NCBI GenBank assembly: GCA_950295325.1
Contig: OX485805.1
Location: 38,365,501 to 38,429,500, forward strand
Length of the DNA stretch: 64,000 bases
From: Polytrichum commune
Taxonomy: Eukaryota > Streptophyta > Polytrichopsida > Polytrichales > Polytrichaceae
Direction: 5' to 3'
The position numbers and the translations under genes are program-made. Shown in pieces: positions 23,890-34,898 of the stretch. Under the pieces are notes generated by a model, which was given only the letters and a program-made list of their open reading frames with translations, had not been told where the DNA came from and ran no database searches. Numbering within the stretch: position 1 is the stretch's first letter; each line of letters opens with the position of its first letter.

Positions 23890-24242
23890 TAAGGTAGGGG
23901 TGGCAATTTCCGTGCGGGTCCTAAAGTCGACCCCTATGTCGGAAGCACCTATTTAGGTGTTTTTACCGTTCACAGCACTGCCATCATTTCATTGGCTGCC
24001 AGCGGTCGGTTTTAGAAATCCACCCTGTGGATATACCACGTACCCTATGTGCGAGTGTTGGTCACTCTACAAGGTTTCCTTTAAAAAATTTTAGGAAATC
24101 ATAAACATGCTGGAAAATTTTGATTTTTTCATAGTTGCTCTTGCACCAGCTTTGCGGAGCGCTCAAAATTTATAAAAAAATAATTTCAGCATCCCAACTA
24201 GGCACATCTGAAATTTGGACGGAAATTGCCACCCCTACCTTA
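23890..24242. mobile_element. MITE with TAAGGTAGGGGTGGCAATTT termini
   Basis: A 353-bp non-coding element with a terminal inverted repeat of about 24 bp (TAAGGTAGGGGTGGCAATTT and its complement at 24219-24242). No unambiguous target duplication is visible outside the repeat, so the superfamily is left open. Confidence 0.75.
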
Positions 24243-25140
24243 GTGATAGTTTGATGTCTTGTAATAGTATTCTTCTTCTTGACACATGGATACAAATAAA
24301 CTTGGAAAGAGGTTGATGAATGAACATTTCATATAGTCTACTATAAAGAGAGAACACACAATCAATATGAACTTGCTACAAAAGTATACTAGGGGCTAAC
24401 TTAAAGTGTGCAGTCCACTAGAATTTCATCCAGTTTTCTTGTTATCATTGACTTTTGAGGATTTGAGATATGACCACATGGTGTCCCTCTATTTGTAAGC
24501 TTGATTGGTCGTTGTCCACTGCTTATGATATAGTGGACCTTCTTTTGGAGGTTTTGGCTAGGTAAATGTTCTTGTACATGTCATGAAGATTGCCAACCAC
24601 AACTGCATGGAAAACCCTCTTAATCAAGCCAATATCTTGACAACTCTCTTGATGTCTTTGGAGCACATTGACATTTGGGTACCACAAATGAATGTCATTC
24701 CGCCTTAGGGTAGAATTTGATATGCCAGTTGTTTTGGCAAAGAAAATCATACGTCGTTGTTGAAGTTATCGAAACTAAAGACATGATATCATTACATTTT
24801 GTTGGGCGAGCCCTTCCATGTGGAGCAAGGAGGCTAGTGCATGAGATAATGCATATGTCAAAGTTGTAGATTGGATGAGTCTGTCATCCCAATTTCCCAT
24901 TTTGGGTGTTTGTTTGTTGGGGCTCTTGATAAACAATAAACTGAGAGGAGAAATGTTAGAAGCACAAATTTCCTGAGACTATACTGAATTTGATAATTTG
25001 ATAATTAGTGTCATATGGCACTTAATGTCACTATGGTAACTTTTTCAGATGACACTTCTTATGTGAACAAGTGAGCAAATATTGTCATGGATGATGGATG
25101 AGTTCATCCATTGGCCAAAACCCTACTTTCTCTTGTCAAC
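24243..25140. other. Intergenic, nothing recognised
   Basis: Open frames are short (for example 24523-24750 on the minus strand) and lack domains. Confidence 0.35.
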
Positions 25141-25275
25141 AGCTTGTGACGAAAATTCACTTGGTAAGTGACAGTAATTGCAACACTGTAACTCTATAAT
25201 CCCCCAAGGAATGACAAGTAATGTTGGGATAACATTTAGTGTTGCTGACACGACTACGCTCAACTCCTCTTCAAG
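25141..25275 (+). repeat. TAGTGTTGGTG-family dispersed repeat, copy 1
   Basis: Diverged but collinear with 60845-61035 (same strand) and 58025-58215 (inverted). Shared blocks include AAGTGACA, AAGGAATGACAA and ACATTTAGTGTTG. Confidence 0.45.
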
Positions 25276-25709
25276 CATCAATTTCTTCATAGGATTGCCC
25301 TTGCCACTGCTTCTCACTTTTCCCAAAAAAAAAAAAACCACAATTGCACATGGATGGAGGGGTCAAAGTTTTATAATCTAGTGGTTTTTCTTTTTTCTTA
25401 CTTCTTCTCTATCATGTTCCCCATCTCGTAGGGGTATTGGAAGGATGGATACCAGCAACAATTTTCCAAGGGGAGGAGACTATTGCTAAGGCCGTCTCCA
25501 AATCCAAAATATCCACCACCCTCTCCACCAAGCAATAATGGCAGACGTTAAGTACCCCCCCACGAACTTATAGGGATTCTCTCTGACAGGGACATGGCTG
25601 CCCGTAAAGATACGTCAGCAACGAAAAACTTTCTCGTCCACATAACTTTCACGTCCATAGACGTCCGCGTCAAAGGCAATCATGCAGTCTCTGACAGCTT
25701 GTCCCACAG
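25276..25709. other. Intergenic, old repeat similarity only
   Basis: 25420-25560 resembles 13910-14040. No gene. Confidence 0.3.
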
Positions 25710-25975
25710 TCCCACAGATCCTGTCCCACAGAACATATCCTACAGATCTTGTCCTACATATCCTATCCCACAGGTCATGTCCTACATATCATGTACTACA
25801 GATCTTGTCCCACATAGCTTGTTCCACACATCTTGTCCTACAAATCATGTCCTACGGAAACTGTACTACATATATTGTACCACATACCAATTACAGCATA
25901 TCATGTACAACATAGACTATTATGTAAATGTTGTTCTACATTTCTTGTAGAACACATACTATCCTGCAGATCTGA
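25710..25975. repeat. 14-bp minisatellite, 19 units
   Basis: Nineteen consecutive 14-bp units with consensus TCCTACAKATCWTG run without indels from 25710 to 25975. They are most regular at the start and decay toward the end. The repeating frame makes spurious open frames (25594-25950, 25682-25915). Confidence 0.9.
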
Positions 25976-26159
25976 AAGTTCCAATATTTCCGGATCTAGG
26001 GTTTGGGGTCGCTCGAAGCCAGATCACACAGTTCTTCGCATGCCGTTTGCTATGCGGCACATGTGTTTGTCATTTGTACTCTGTATGTTTCATTTTCAAT
26101 TCTTTGCACTATTTTTTCCACTTCTTGTTGTTGGAATTTGGAAGAATTCCAAGGTTTAG

Positions 26160-27316
26160 CGACATGTGAGGTAGTTGGATCTTAGAATTGTTGCGGTCTT
26201 CATCGCTGCTTTCACCTCCATTGCAAGGACATAGGATTCTGAGGTCTCTTCCCTCATTGTAGTCGCCTCCATGGAGATGGCCTCCACAAATAATGTCATG
26301 CATACGGCGAACGCACATATTGTCAGCTCTCATCTTGAATCCATTCCAGAGTCCAATGACGAACTCGCTCATTTTGCTCCCGTAACATTTTGTGCAAAGT
26401 AGGCTGATCTAATTTTTTCGTTGAGAGAGAAAGTTCAGAATCCCCCTCCAGGCGCATTTGCCATGGACGACTTGGTGTGGACCAGCCACGTTACGCACGG
26501 CCATGGTTTACACAAAACCTCTATGCTAGCCGTCATATTGTGGGATAGACTTGAGGATTTCATTCAAGGCGAGCAACAACATCCTCATTTTCCCTGCAAA
26601 TTAACGAAGGAAATCGTACGTGTTAACTTGCCACATTCCTTGCGAACACCTCGTGCACACAGTCCGGCACTTGTTTTGAGGTTTGACCTACTGCCTACTC
26701 TGAAATTGGGCCCAAATTCGTTGTTCTTCGTGTTCTGGTTGTCATAATGTGACAATAATGCAATTACCTTTAATTTTTATTTCATTATATAATGAAGGTT
26801 TGGGAGAACACTGTACTTACGGATCAGTATGGTGCATCAATTTCATGTCCTTCACCTCCTGGATATTGCTCTTACTGAAGATATTCATGCAGCCAAATCT
26901 CTTGAATGTGTTGTGCAATGCCGGGAGCATGTGTGTTCTGCATAGAACATTATAGGCAATTGAGTTTACATGAACCAGTTCCAACATATACCAGTATACC
27001 AATCCACATCTATTATCATTAATGTTATTCTTCCCTGGCCATTCCAGATATAGGTGCAACTTTGGCCCTGAAGATAAGTCCTCCGTAGTATCACATGATA
27101 TGCAAGCTCTACTGAAATCAACCCAAAAAAAAAACAAGCAGAAGATGTTGCACAAAAAAAAGCAAGGGAAGAAGGTCGTACCGGAATACGAGTCTTTCCC
27201 TATGACCAAATCAACCCGTCCAAAGGCAACGCGCATTGGCAAGACATTAGCCGGCAACTCCGTGAAGCGAGGGTGCCAACATTGCTTTGTTGCGAAGAAG
27301 CCATACCTGGACGAGG
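26160..27316 (+). pseudogene. Transposase-like coding relic (unassigned)
   Basis: Two plus-strand open segments read like decayed protein. The first, 26421-26747, includes MDDLVWTSHVTHGHGLHKTS and LEDFIQGEQQHPHFPCKL. The second, 27022-27316, ends with a basic region and SVKRGCQHCFVAKKPYLDE, reminiscent of the Cys/Lys-rich N-terminal blocks of FAR1/MULE-type proteins, though I cannot assign it firmly. The frame is cut at 27317 by the inverted repeat of the next element. No complete gene can be built. Confidence 0.3.
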
Positions 27317-27392
27317 GAAGCTATCTTATGAGCGGTGAGCGGTCAGCTATGAGCAGTAACACATGAGCAATGAGCAGTAACATATGAGCAAT
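27317..27392 (+). repeat. Left ATGAGC-type inverted repeat
   Basis: About 76 bp of reiterated ATGAGCRGT/ATGAGCAAT units beginning GCTATCTTATGAGCGGTGAG. Its inverted partner is at 34838-34898. Confidence 0.65.
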
Positions 27393-27399
27393 GAATCCA

Positions 27400-28150
27400 A
27401 ATTTAGTAAAGGCACACGGGTTTAGGGTACACCACCAAAAGTTTGACAAATTAATTGCATATTTTTAATTGTAAATTGCGAGTATTTTAAATAAAGCACA
27501 AGTGAAAGGGCCTTATTGCCATGGATCATTTAAAACACTTTCAATCCATTGTTGATTTTTATTATAATAATCCAAACCAATACATGTCATTTATTGACAT
27601 CCTTATACATGTAATTACAACGAACACTTGCACAACTACACACATTCTACAACACCAGCAAGTTCAAGTAGGTGTATAACCTCATTGTACGTATATGTAG
27701 GTGCCAACACATTTCTTCTTAGTGCCATTTACACAACGCTTGATGTCATCAGGGAAAAATCAAAATTCATACTCCATATTGTTGGTAGAACCATGTACGC
27801 TCACGTACGACCATGGGCAAAATTGGATCATCATCACTGTAAATCATTATCACCGCATTCCAATTAGGTTGAGCATTGTTTGTCATGAACCCTTTGAAAA
27901 TTACTTTTGAAACATCATTCTCTACCATTCCAATATTCAAATTTTCCCAAAAGAGTTTGTGTTGTACCATCCTCAAATTGCGTGTCACAACACGCAATAG
28001 TCAACACTTTACAATATCGATTATCGTACACATGACAAGCCATTGTTGTCCAATCTTTCAGACATTTAACATGTCTGGGTCACGCTCACGGGTTGAATTA
28101 AGGCTCACAATTTACAAAACCAAGGAAGTTAGATATTAGAAATAATCAAT
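27400..28150. other. Intergenic, nothing recognised
   Basis: Only short frames; no domain or repeat ends. Confidence 0.3.
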
Positions 28151-28169
28151 ATGTAGGCAGCTACTAGGT

Positions 28170-28370
28170 TTTGAAACATCCGCTTGTGGATGCGAGTTGT
28201 GTAAGAGACTGGCATTAGGTCTGGATCAACCCGGGTTTGAATCCGGTTGGTTACATTGACTAGTGTTATCCCAAATTGAGCTAGTCATAAAGCAGGAATA
28301 ATATACAGCTGGATACTAAGAAGAGGTTACTACGCGGGTGTGTGTAGAATTTTTATTATTATTTTTTATC
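28170..28370 (+). mobile_element. Possible tRNA-derived SINE
   Basis: Contains a pol III B-box-like GGTTTGAATCC at 28234-28244 and ends in a T-rich ATT-repeat tail (about 28350-28370), as some plant SINEs do. The A box is uncertain and no flanking duplication was found. Confidence 0.3.
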
Positions 28371-28504
28371 TTTAGAAACTTGTAATTATTTATCTGTGTG
28401 AATCAATCAAACCGCTCACAGTTGGGTCGTAGTCTAAATAGAACTGAAGTTAGTGAATAGAAATTAGATTGAATTTAATTAGTTAATATGAATAAATTTA
28501 GACA

Positions 28505-28825
28505 ATAGGTGAAGAACAACGAAGGACAACGTCGAAGGGATGAAGAACAACATAAGACAATACCGAATGGATGAAGGACAACAAAAGACAACATCGAAGG
28601 GATGAATGACAGCGTAGGACGACGTTGAATGAATAAAGAACAACGTAGGACGACGACGAATAGATGAATGACAGCGTAAGACGACATCGAATGGATGAAT
28701 GACAACGTAGGACGACGACGAATAGATGAATGACAGCGTAAGACGACATCGAATGGATGAATGACAACGTAGGACGACGTCGAATAAATGAATGACAGCG
28801 TAGGACAACGTCAAATGTAAAACAA
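28505..28825. repeat. 31-bp minisatellite, about ten units
   Basis: Tandem 31-bp units with alternating subtypes, built on AATGGATGAATGACAACGTA followed by GGACGAC. Long Ser/Phe/Val-rich minus-strand frames here (28475-28914) result from the repeat. Confidence 0.85.
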
Positions 28826-29010
28826 TAACGAACAGAGAATGATATCAAACAGATGAGATGTCGAGCGGATGAACGTGTAAACATAGGACAACAACAAACA
28901 GAGGATGATATCAAACGGATGAAATGTCAAGCGGATGAAGGTATAAACGGTGGACATCAACGAACGAAAAATAATGTTAAGCGGATGAAGTCGAGCGGAT
29001 GAAGGCCATT
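28826..29010. repeat. Related longer-period repeat adjoining the 31-bp array
   Basis: At least two units of about 75-80 bp, each with GATGATATCAAACRGATGA, then ATGTCRAGCGGATGAA and AACRTAGGACA. It appears to be a higher-order derivative of the adjacent minisatellite. Confidence 0.6.
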
Positions 29011-29099
29011 GGATCAAACGGTTGGAAAATCATGACCGTTGGATCTAGGGGTTTAGATAATGGCGGCTAGAATAGGGTCGGCCGTAAAGGCTAACTGTA

Positions 29100-30862
29100 A
29101 GATGAAGGTATCACTTGATCTACATAGATCATAGCCAAAGTAACTCTTACAACAATCCGCATCCGCAAAGTAATACCCAATTTTTTTTTGTGAGAGGCAA
29201 GTGCAAGGGTTCCAACCCTGACATGGAGGCAACGGACAATATTATTCCTATGCAAACCAAGGCTACAACCATAGTACCAACTGGAACCAAGGATTCAATA
29301 GAGATGACCGTAACCTAAATTCTGGTCATAACCAAAATTAAGTTAGGGGTCAAACCCGACCGGATCATCCTCATCAACCAAATTCCCAAGACGCTTGGTA
29401 TATCGACGTGAATTCTATGGACCCAATGGGCAATAGTGATCCAATCTTCCAGAACACACTCGCTGTACTACACAAGCATAAGCCAATGGTCTCCTCTACT
29501 CTTCTTATGGGATTGGGAAAATAAATGGTAGATGCCTCAGTTATGACTAGAGCCCAACAGTTAATCAACCCCCCTACATAACACATAGCGAAACCCTCTA
29601 TTCTCTCGGATGGATCACCAATTTTTGTTCAATTGAACAAGGTCATTAACTCCGCCATGCAAGATGCCCTCAACGAACCCCCTCTTGACAAACCCTCTAC
29701 TAAGGCAGTATCATTGGTAGAATTTGATGAAGATGAAGACGACGACGATTTGTACCGGTTTGTGGACGTCTTAGAGAATAGGTCACATGGTCCTTTGAAC
29801 CAAAATCTCCATATTCATCCCTTCTTCTAAACAACACCAAGTGTGCATACAAGAGAACTTAGAAATGTAAGAAGAATAGCGTATGACTTTTACTAAGAAT
29901 AGAAGAAGGAAGAAGGTTTTGAAATTTTCTATCACGAAGTAATTATATAGGGCGAAAATGGAACGACAAATGAATAGGATCACTTTGTGAAACATCGAAG
30001 ACACTGCACGCTTACTAGAATTTTCTGTAATAAAATAAAATGAGAATATTGAAATCGAGACGCAAGATAGCAAACAACCCTTCATTTTTGGAAATGATGA
30101 TGATAAACAAATGAGCAACACTAGCAACGATATGTCTAACACAAACTAAGAAGGAGAATGTACTTCCATTTACAATGCACCGGTAAATTTTACATGGTAT
30201 TATGTTTCGATGAGGCAATTTTCCAATTGATATCACCTCCTTAACTTCTAAAGTACCTAAGCATAGAAATTATGTTTCTTACGCAAAATTTGATTATAAG
30301 GGATTTGAAAATATAAAACCACGTACAAAAATGGAAATGTTGTCAAACCAAAACATTATATGCAGATTTGTTATTACTACGTCTTGAGAAATGTAAGAAG
30401 GCAACATGCAAACTTAACCTTAAATTAAAAGGGATTTTTAAGTTGTTTTGAAAGACCTCTTTGCAGGGAATTTTTTCTATTCTAATCCATTTCCAATGGA
30501 TTTTTTTCCGTTCGATCCACTTGCATTGGGATTTTTCTTCCGATTCGATTTGAAAAATAAACATCGTTTTGGCCAAAATCTTTAGAGAAATGGAACGTTT
30601 TGAATAGTCAAAAAAAAAAAAACCATTTCATAAGGATTGTGCGCAGGAGGCCCACGAAATACAAAGGGAGGTGAACGCTTTAAATGGAGGGCCAATGGAA
30701 AAACCAAGCGAAAGAACAATGGCCGGTCCATTTGCTATGGCAAACGAGGTCCTTCATCAAGCGGCGAACAAACCACCCACATCCGCCAGTGTATACAGAA
30801 AGTCTGATAGTGATGATGAAGCAACAGTTGGCATGAACGTAGAGTTGGCAACGCCATCATAA
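29100..30862 (+). pseudogene. Unassigned coding relic, acidic and Asn-rich
   Basis: Plus-strand segments at about 29220-29330 (Asn/Gly/Tyr-rich in one frame), 29380-29575, 29633-29830 (acidic: EFDEDEDDDDLYRF) and 30671-30862 (SDSDDEATVGMN) look like remnants of one or two proteins broken by stops. The composition could suit a retroelement gag, but no zinc knuckle, protease or polymerase motif is present. They sit inside the ATGAGC-bracketed segment. Confidence 0.25.
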
Positions 30863-30914
30863 TCACTAAAAATAACGCCATCAGTGGTCATAATCACTGA
30901 AAATACTTTGAAAG

Positions 30915-32175
30915 AAATGTTTGGAATAAGGGTTTCGGTAACAAAACCCCTATTTCAAACATTTCTTTCAAAAAAACACTTATCATTCGCCAATTTTATG
31001 TTCATGCTATAGCCCATGTCCTCATTTTTTTTTATGTTTATTTCTTAATAGGGGTTTCGGTACTCAAACCCTTAATCCAAACATTTCCTTCAAAACAATG
31101 TACTTCCCATTCAACAATTTCATGTCGACGACACAACCGCTATCTTCGTATTTTTTGTTGTATATTTCTTCCAAAAAAGTTGTAGAATAGGGATTTCGGT
31201 ACCGAAACACATGTTCCACAACTTTTTTGGAAGAAATAAGCAATAAAGAATACGAAGAAAAAACAACCATAGAAGATAATGAAGGCAACCGCTCTAGTAT
31301 GAACATAAAATTGATGAAGAAGAATTTTTTTTTCTTGAAAGAAAGTTGTAGAATAAGGTACCGAAACCCATGTTCCACAATTTTTTTGGAAAAACCTACC
31401 TCTTCCTTGCCTATTCTATGTCGATGTTATAGCGGTTGTCACAATTTTCTTGTATGCTTGTTTCTTGAAAAAAAAGATGTGGAATAAGGGTTTCGGTACC
31501 GAAACCCTTATTCCACATCTTTTCTTCAAACAATATACGTCTCAGTAAATAATTTCATGTTGACGTTATAGCCGGTGTCCTCATTTTATTTCATGTTCAT
31601 TCTTGAAAGAAAGTTATGGAATATGAGTTTTGGTACGGAAACCCCTATTCTATAATTTTTTTTCAAGCAATATACTTCTCATTAAATAATTTCATGTTGA
31701 CGCCATAGCGGGTGTCCTCATTTTATTTCCATGTTCATACTTCGGTACCGAAACCCCTATTCTACAACTTTCTTTCAAAAAAATGTTTTTGTCCTTCACC
31801 AATTTATTTTGACACTACAACGAATATTTTCGAATTTTTTTTGCGTATTTCTTAAAAGAATGTTGTGAATTAGGGGTTTCGATACCTAAACTCTTATTTT
31901 ACAATTTTCTTTTAAGTATTAAATATTATTCTTGACTAATTTAATATTTTTGTTACAACTGTGGCCTTTCTTTTTTGTATGGTTATTTCTTAAAAGTAAG
32001 TCATGAAATAAGGCTTTCGGTACTATTTTATACTTTTCTTTAAGAGGAAGTACTTCTAATTTGTCGATTTCAACTACAGGGATTAGCCATCTCCCTCATT
32101 ATTTACTATGTTTATTTCTGAAATGAAAGCTTTGGAATGGGAATTTCGGTACCGAAACCTTTATTCCAAAGTTTA
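30915..32175. repeat. Palindromic satellite, ten units of about 137 bp centred on GGTACC
   Basis: Ten palindromes based on GGGTTTCGGTACCGAAACCC have centres near 30940, 31061, 31200, 31360, 31497, 31634, 31746, 31883, 32021 and 32151. Most spacings are 130-139 bp; the outliers are 112, 121 and 160. The best copy, 31472-31523, is a perfect 52-nt palindrome (26-nt arms). The spacer between palindromes is itself repeated (TTTCATGTTGACG, GTCCTCATTTTATTTC). Cruciform formation is plausible. There is no coding function. Confidence 0.9.
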
Positions 32176-32544
32176 CTTGAAAATAAATATTATCTTTAGT
32201 AAACTATTTAGGTGTTTTCAAGTCTATATGTGTGTTTTGTGTTACATCAAAATATCGATGATTATGTCAATTATACAGTCATGTAGGTGGCATTTATTCG
32301 TTTTCGCATTGAACTTTAAATGTCAAGTATATTTCATTTTATAGTTTAGTTTAGTTTATTTATTTATTTGAAGTTACTCATAATGTACATTTGATGTTTT
32401 GTCATAAAATGGATGATTATTTGTTCCATAATATTTTTCACTTATTATAGGCTTTGATTTGGTTGTCAATGTGTATGATAACATTTTGGCAAACACCGAC
32501 ATTTTAAAAAAATAAAAATAAAAATAAAAAATAAAATCAACCAT

Positions 32545-34320
32545 ATCAGTAATGGCTTGCGAATTCGATCTCTTTCTAAATCAGGTTTATCCATTCTTAT
32601 ATGCCACTTGGAGCCATTGCCTTTGGTTAGGCCAGTTCTAGAATTTAATGTTCAGTTGTTGGAGAATGAATATCTCAATAATTATAGAGAAGGTGATCGT
32701 GTCTTGTATGTTTCTATTGTCATCGATCGTGGGCAGAGTATATGTGTAACAGAGGACAAGTTGAGGTCTTGTGATACAATATAACGACAAATTAACAATG
32801 TTTTTGAAAAGTCATTTTTCCAATATGAGGATTTGAAGGTTTTTAAAGATAAAATGTTTTGGGTATTGGAGGGTAACCACTAAGTTTTAGCATGGAAACG
32901 GCATATAGATAAAGCTCATGTTGATGAGAAAGAATGACATTATAGTATGAATTGTATATGCCTTAATGCGATTAATGTGATTAGCATTCTTTTGAATGTC
33001 ATGAATGATGTCAACAGGTAAGGCCTGAAGCCCCTTGATTTCAAAAAAAAATTGTCAAATGCATTGAATCTTATATTTATAAATTTATTTTGTTGAATAT
33101 CAAATCCACGGAAATTGATCACGTCCAATTTGGTTCATAAAATCCATCGCATTCACAGCTTTGGGACTTTGAAGCTACAAGAATTTAAAATATTTTGTCC
33201 CCTGATAATTATGCTGAGTGTGAGAAGAAAGGCCCATTAACTACATGGTATTTTCTTACTGTAAACATTTTTGCAGCTTTCATCTACAATGTAAGTATAA
33301 AAAATCTCAATCTCTACATCAATTTATGCTCTTACATTAAGTTCTTTTATTCTTTTAAACCAAAAAATTTTAATGATGTTTTCATCGTAATGTTGTGGTA
33401 GCATCAGAAGAGGCATGTTGTGAGGACATGGACAACTTTCTATTGGTCTAAAGATCTCCTAGGCTTGAATTGGAGGCTATAGCAAATGCAGTGAGGAAAA
33501 CAGTATGGGCATATAGGTTAAAAAATTTTAATAAACCTCTTGCAGTTGTGGATCCCGCAAATGACGTTGATTTTGTGAAAGTGATAAGTCTTTATATTAT
33601 TCATTTTATTTTTGTTATATATTTTATTTCATTATGTATTTTATATTCAACATTGTTTTCAGGTAAATTGGCATTGGAGTTCTAATCCTAAACCAGAAAT
33701 GACCTTGGAGGAATTGCAAAAGAGTGCAATAACTCCGGTGGATGATAAGTATAAAGTGAAATGGTTGAAGTGGTGGAATTTATCTCCGATGATACGCGAG
33801 GCTTTGCATTTTTTGCCTCCAAATTTTATAGACAATGACCTTGATTTGTGGTTGGTGAGAATATCATTTTGGACTCAGATAATATTATGAAGAATAATTA
33901 TAAATGCATTTATGCTTATGAAAATATCATAATTATTATATAGCGTTTGTATTTGTTAAGATAGTTATCTGACATAACGTTTTTATGTGTGAATTCTAAA
34001 TTTTAGTTGGAGGAGGGTGTCATCAATGAGTTTCATGACATTCTACGACAATTGGGTAATATGGTTTGGGATAACATCATTTGTGTGATTTATTGCCACC
34101 TCCTATTCGCCATAGGGTGGCATGTGAAAATGATGACGAGTCTATTCAAAAAGTTCCAAGAAAATCTTGTTTGAGTGCGTAAGTTTGTTGGTTTGAATGA
34201 TTTTAAAATTTTGGTTTTTCTTATGAACTATTTAGTCTTCCACCAATTGTTTCTAACATTTTTGGATATTGTATATAGAAAAATGAAGGAAGCGATGTCT
34301 CCCCTTCATTAATTGATTCT
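32545..34320 (+). pseudogene. Multi-exon pseudogene with ParB/sulfiredoxin-like GNHR-type motif
   Basis: A multi-exon relic with at least three clear exons. Exon 1 (about 32553-33017, donor AACAG|GTAAGG) reads in one frame with YREGDRVLYVSIV, then NVFEKS and MFWVLEGNH-(stop)-VLAW. The last resembles the DGNHR loop of ParB/Srx-fold proteins with the Arg codon replaced by a stop. There are three in-frame stops (32782 TAA, 32881 TAA, 32936 TGA) but no frameshift. A possible exon follows at about 33180-33290 (donor AAT|GTAAGT). Later exons are about 33460-33580 (donor AAA|GTGATA), 33663-33854 (VNWHWSSNPKPEM to DLDLWL) and 34007-34170 (EEGVINEFHDILRQL). Conserved splice sites with substitution-only decay suggest a fairly recent loss, probably of a transposon-encoded gene. 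The function is not known. Confidence 0.5.
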
Positions 34321-34579
34321 CCCTATGTATGCCGAGTCTGAGGCGATACGGTTAACAACCGTCAGTACACCTCTAAGGCAAAGTAGATCTAAACATTATG
34401 ATCTTCATATCTTAACATTCATGAATATAGAGGCAAAGGAATGTAATGTTCATGTTTGTAATAATAAGGAGGATAATAAATAATAGAATAAAATAGAATA
34501 TAGGTGCATGAAGAGATCTTACACATGACTTGGTATTTATGTGCACATGTTTTTTTTAATTTTGTGTGACAATTATCTA

Positions 34580-34650
34580 GTTTACCCTAAACCCTAACCA
34601 CTAAGAGTGATTTGTGTGATCATTGTCTAAAATCCCTAAACCCTAATGAT
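34580..34650. repeat. Short interstitial telomere-like motifs
   Basis: CCCTAAACCCTAA occurs twice (near 34584 and 34634). This matches the plant telomere unit TTTAGGG, but it is too short to be a telomere. Confidence 0.5.
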
Positions 34651-34837
34651 TTCCACAACATCATTGTTTTATAGCTTTCATCATTGTTTCAAATGTTCAT
34701 ATGAATTGGAGCAATTAATTGGCAAGTTGGTTTTCGGCAGGTAACATCTGTTGATGTTTGAGCTACAAATATGTGGTAATAGGATACCAAACCCACGGTG
34801 ATGGGTATGTTTCTTGAAATTTTCTCACCCTAATCTG

Positions 34838-34898
34838 CTCATTAGTTATTGCTCACTGCTCATCGTTCACTGCTCACCGCTCATATGATAGCGCTCCC
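34838..34898 (-). repeat. Right ATGAGC-type inverted repeat
   Basis: On the minus strand it begins GCGCTATCATATGAGCGGTG and continues with GAGCAGTGA-type units, matching 27317-27392. Confidence 0.65.

Larger units (their letters stand above)
27317..34898. mobile_element. Possible 7.6-kb element bracketed by ATGAGC-repeat inverted ends
   Basis: Left end 27317-27392 and right end 34838-34898 are inverted copies. Both read GCTATCWTATGAGCGGTGAG followed by reiterated ATGAGCAGTGAGCAATAAC-like units. Between them lie a 31-bp minisatellite, a palindromic satellite and a decayed ParB-like gene. No target duplication is obvious at the ends, so this could be one decayed large DNA transposon or two independent insertions. 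Confidence 0.4.

Noticed and set aside
25594-25950. Open frames with repeating Cys/Pro/Tyr pattern
   Set aside because: The 14-bp minisatellite repeats its frame every 42 bp and keeps stops out by chance.
28475-28914. Repetitive Ser/Phe/Val-rich minus-strand proteins
   Set aside because: By-products of the 31-bp tandem array; no start context or domain.
30915-32175. CRISPR-like array
   Set aside because: Repeats are palindromic with homologous, not unique, spacers, and the DNA is plant nuclear.
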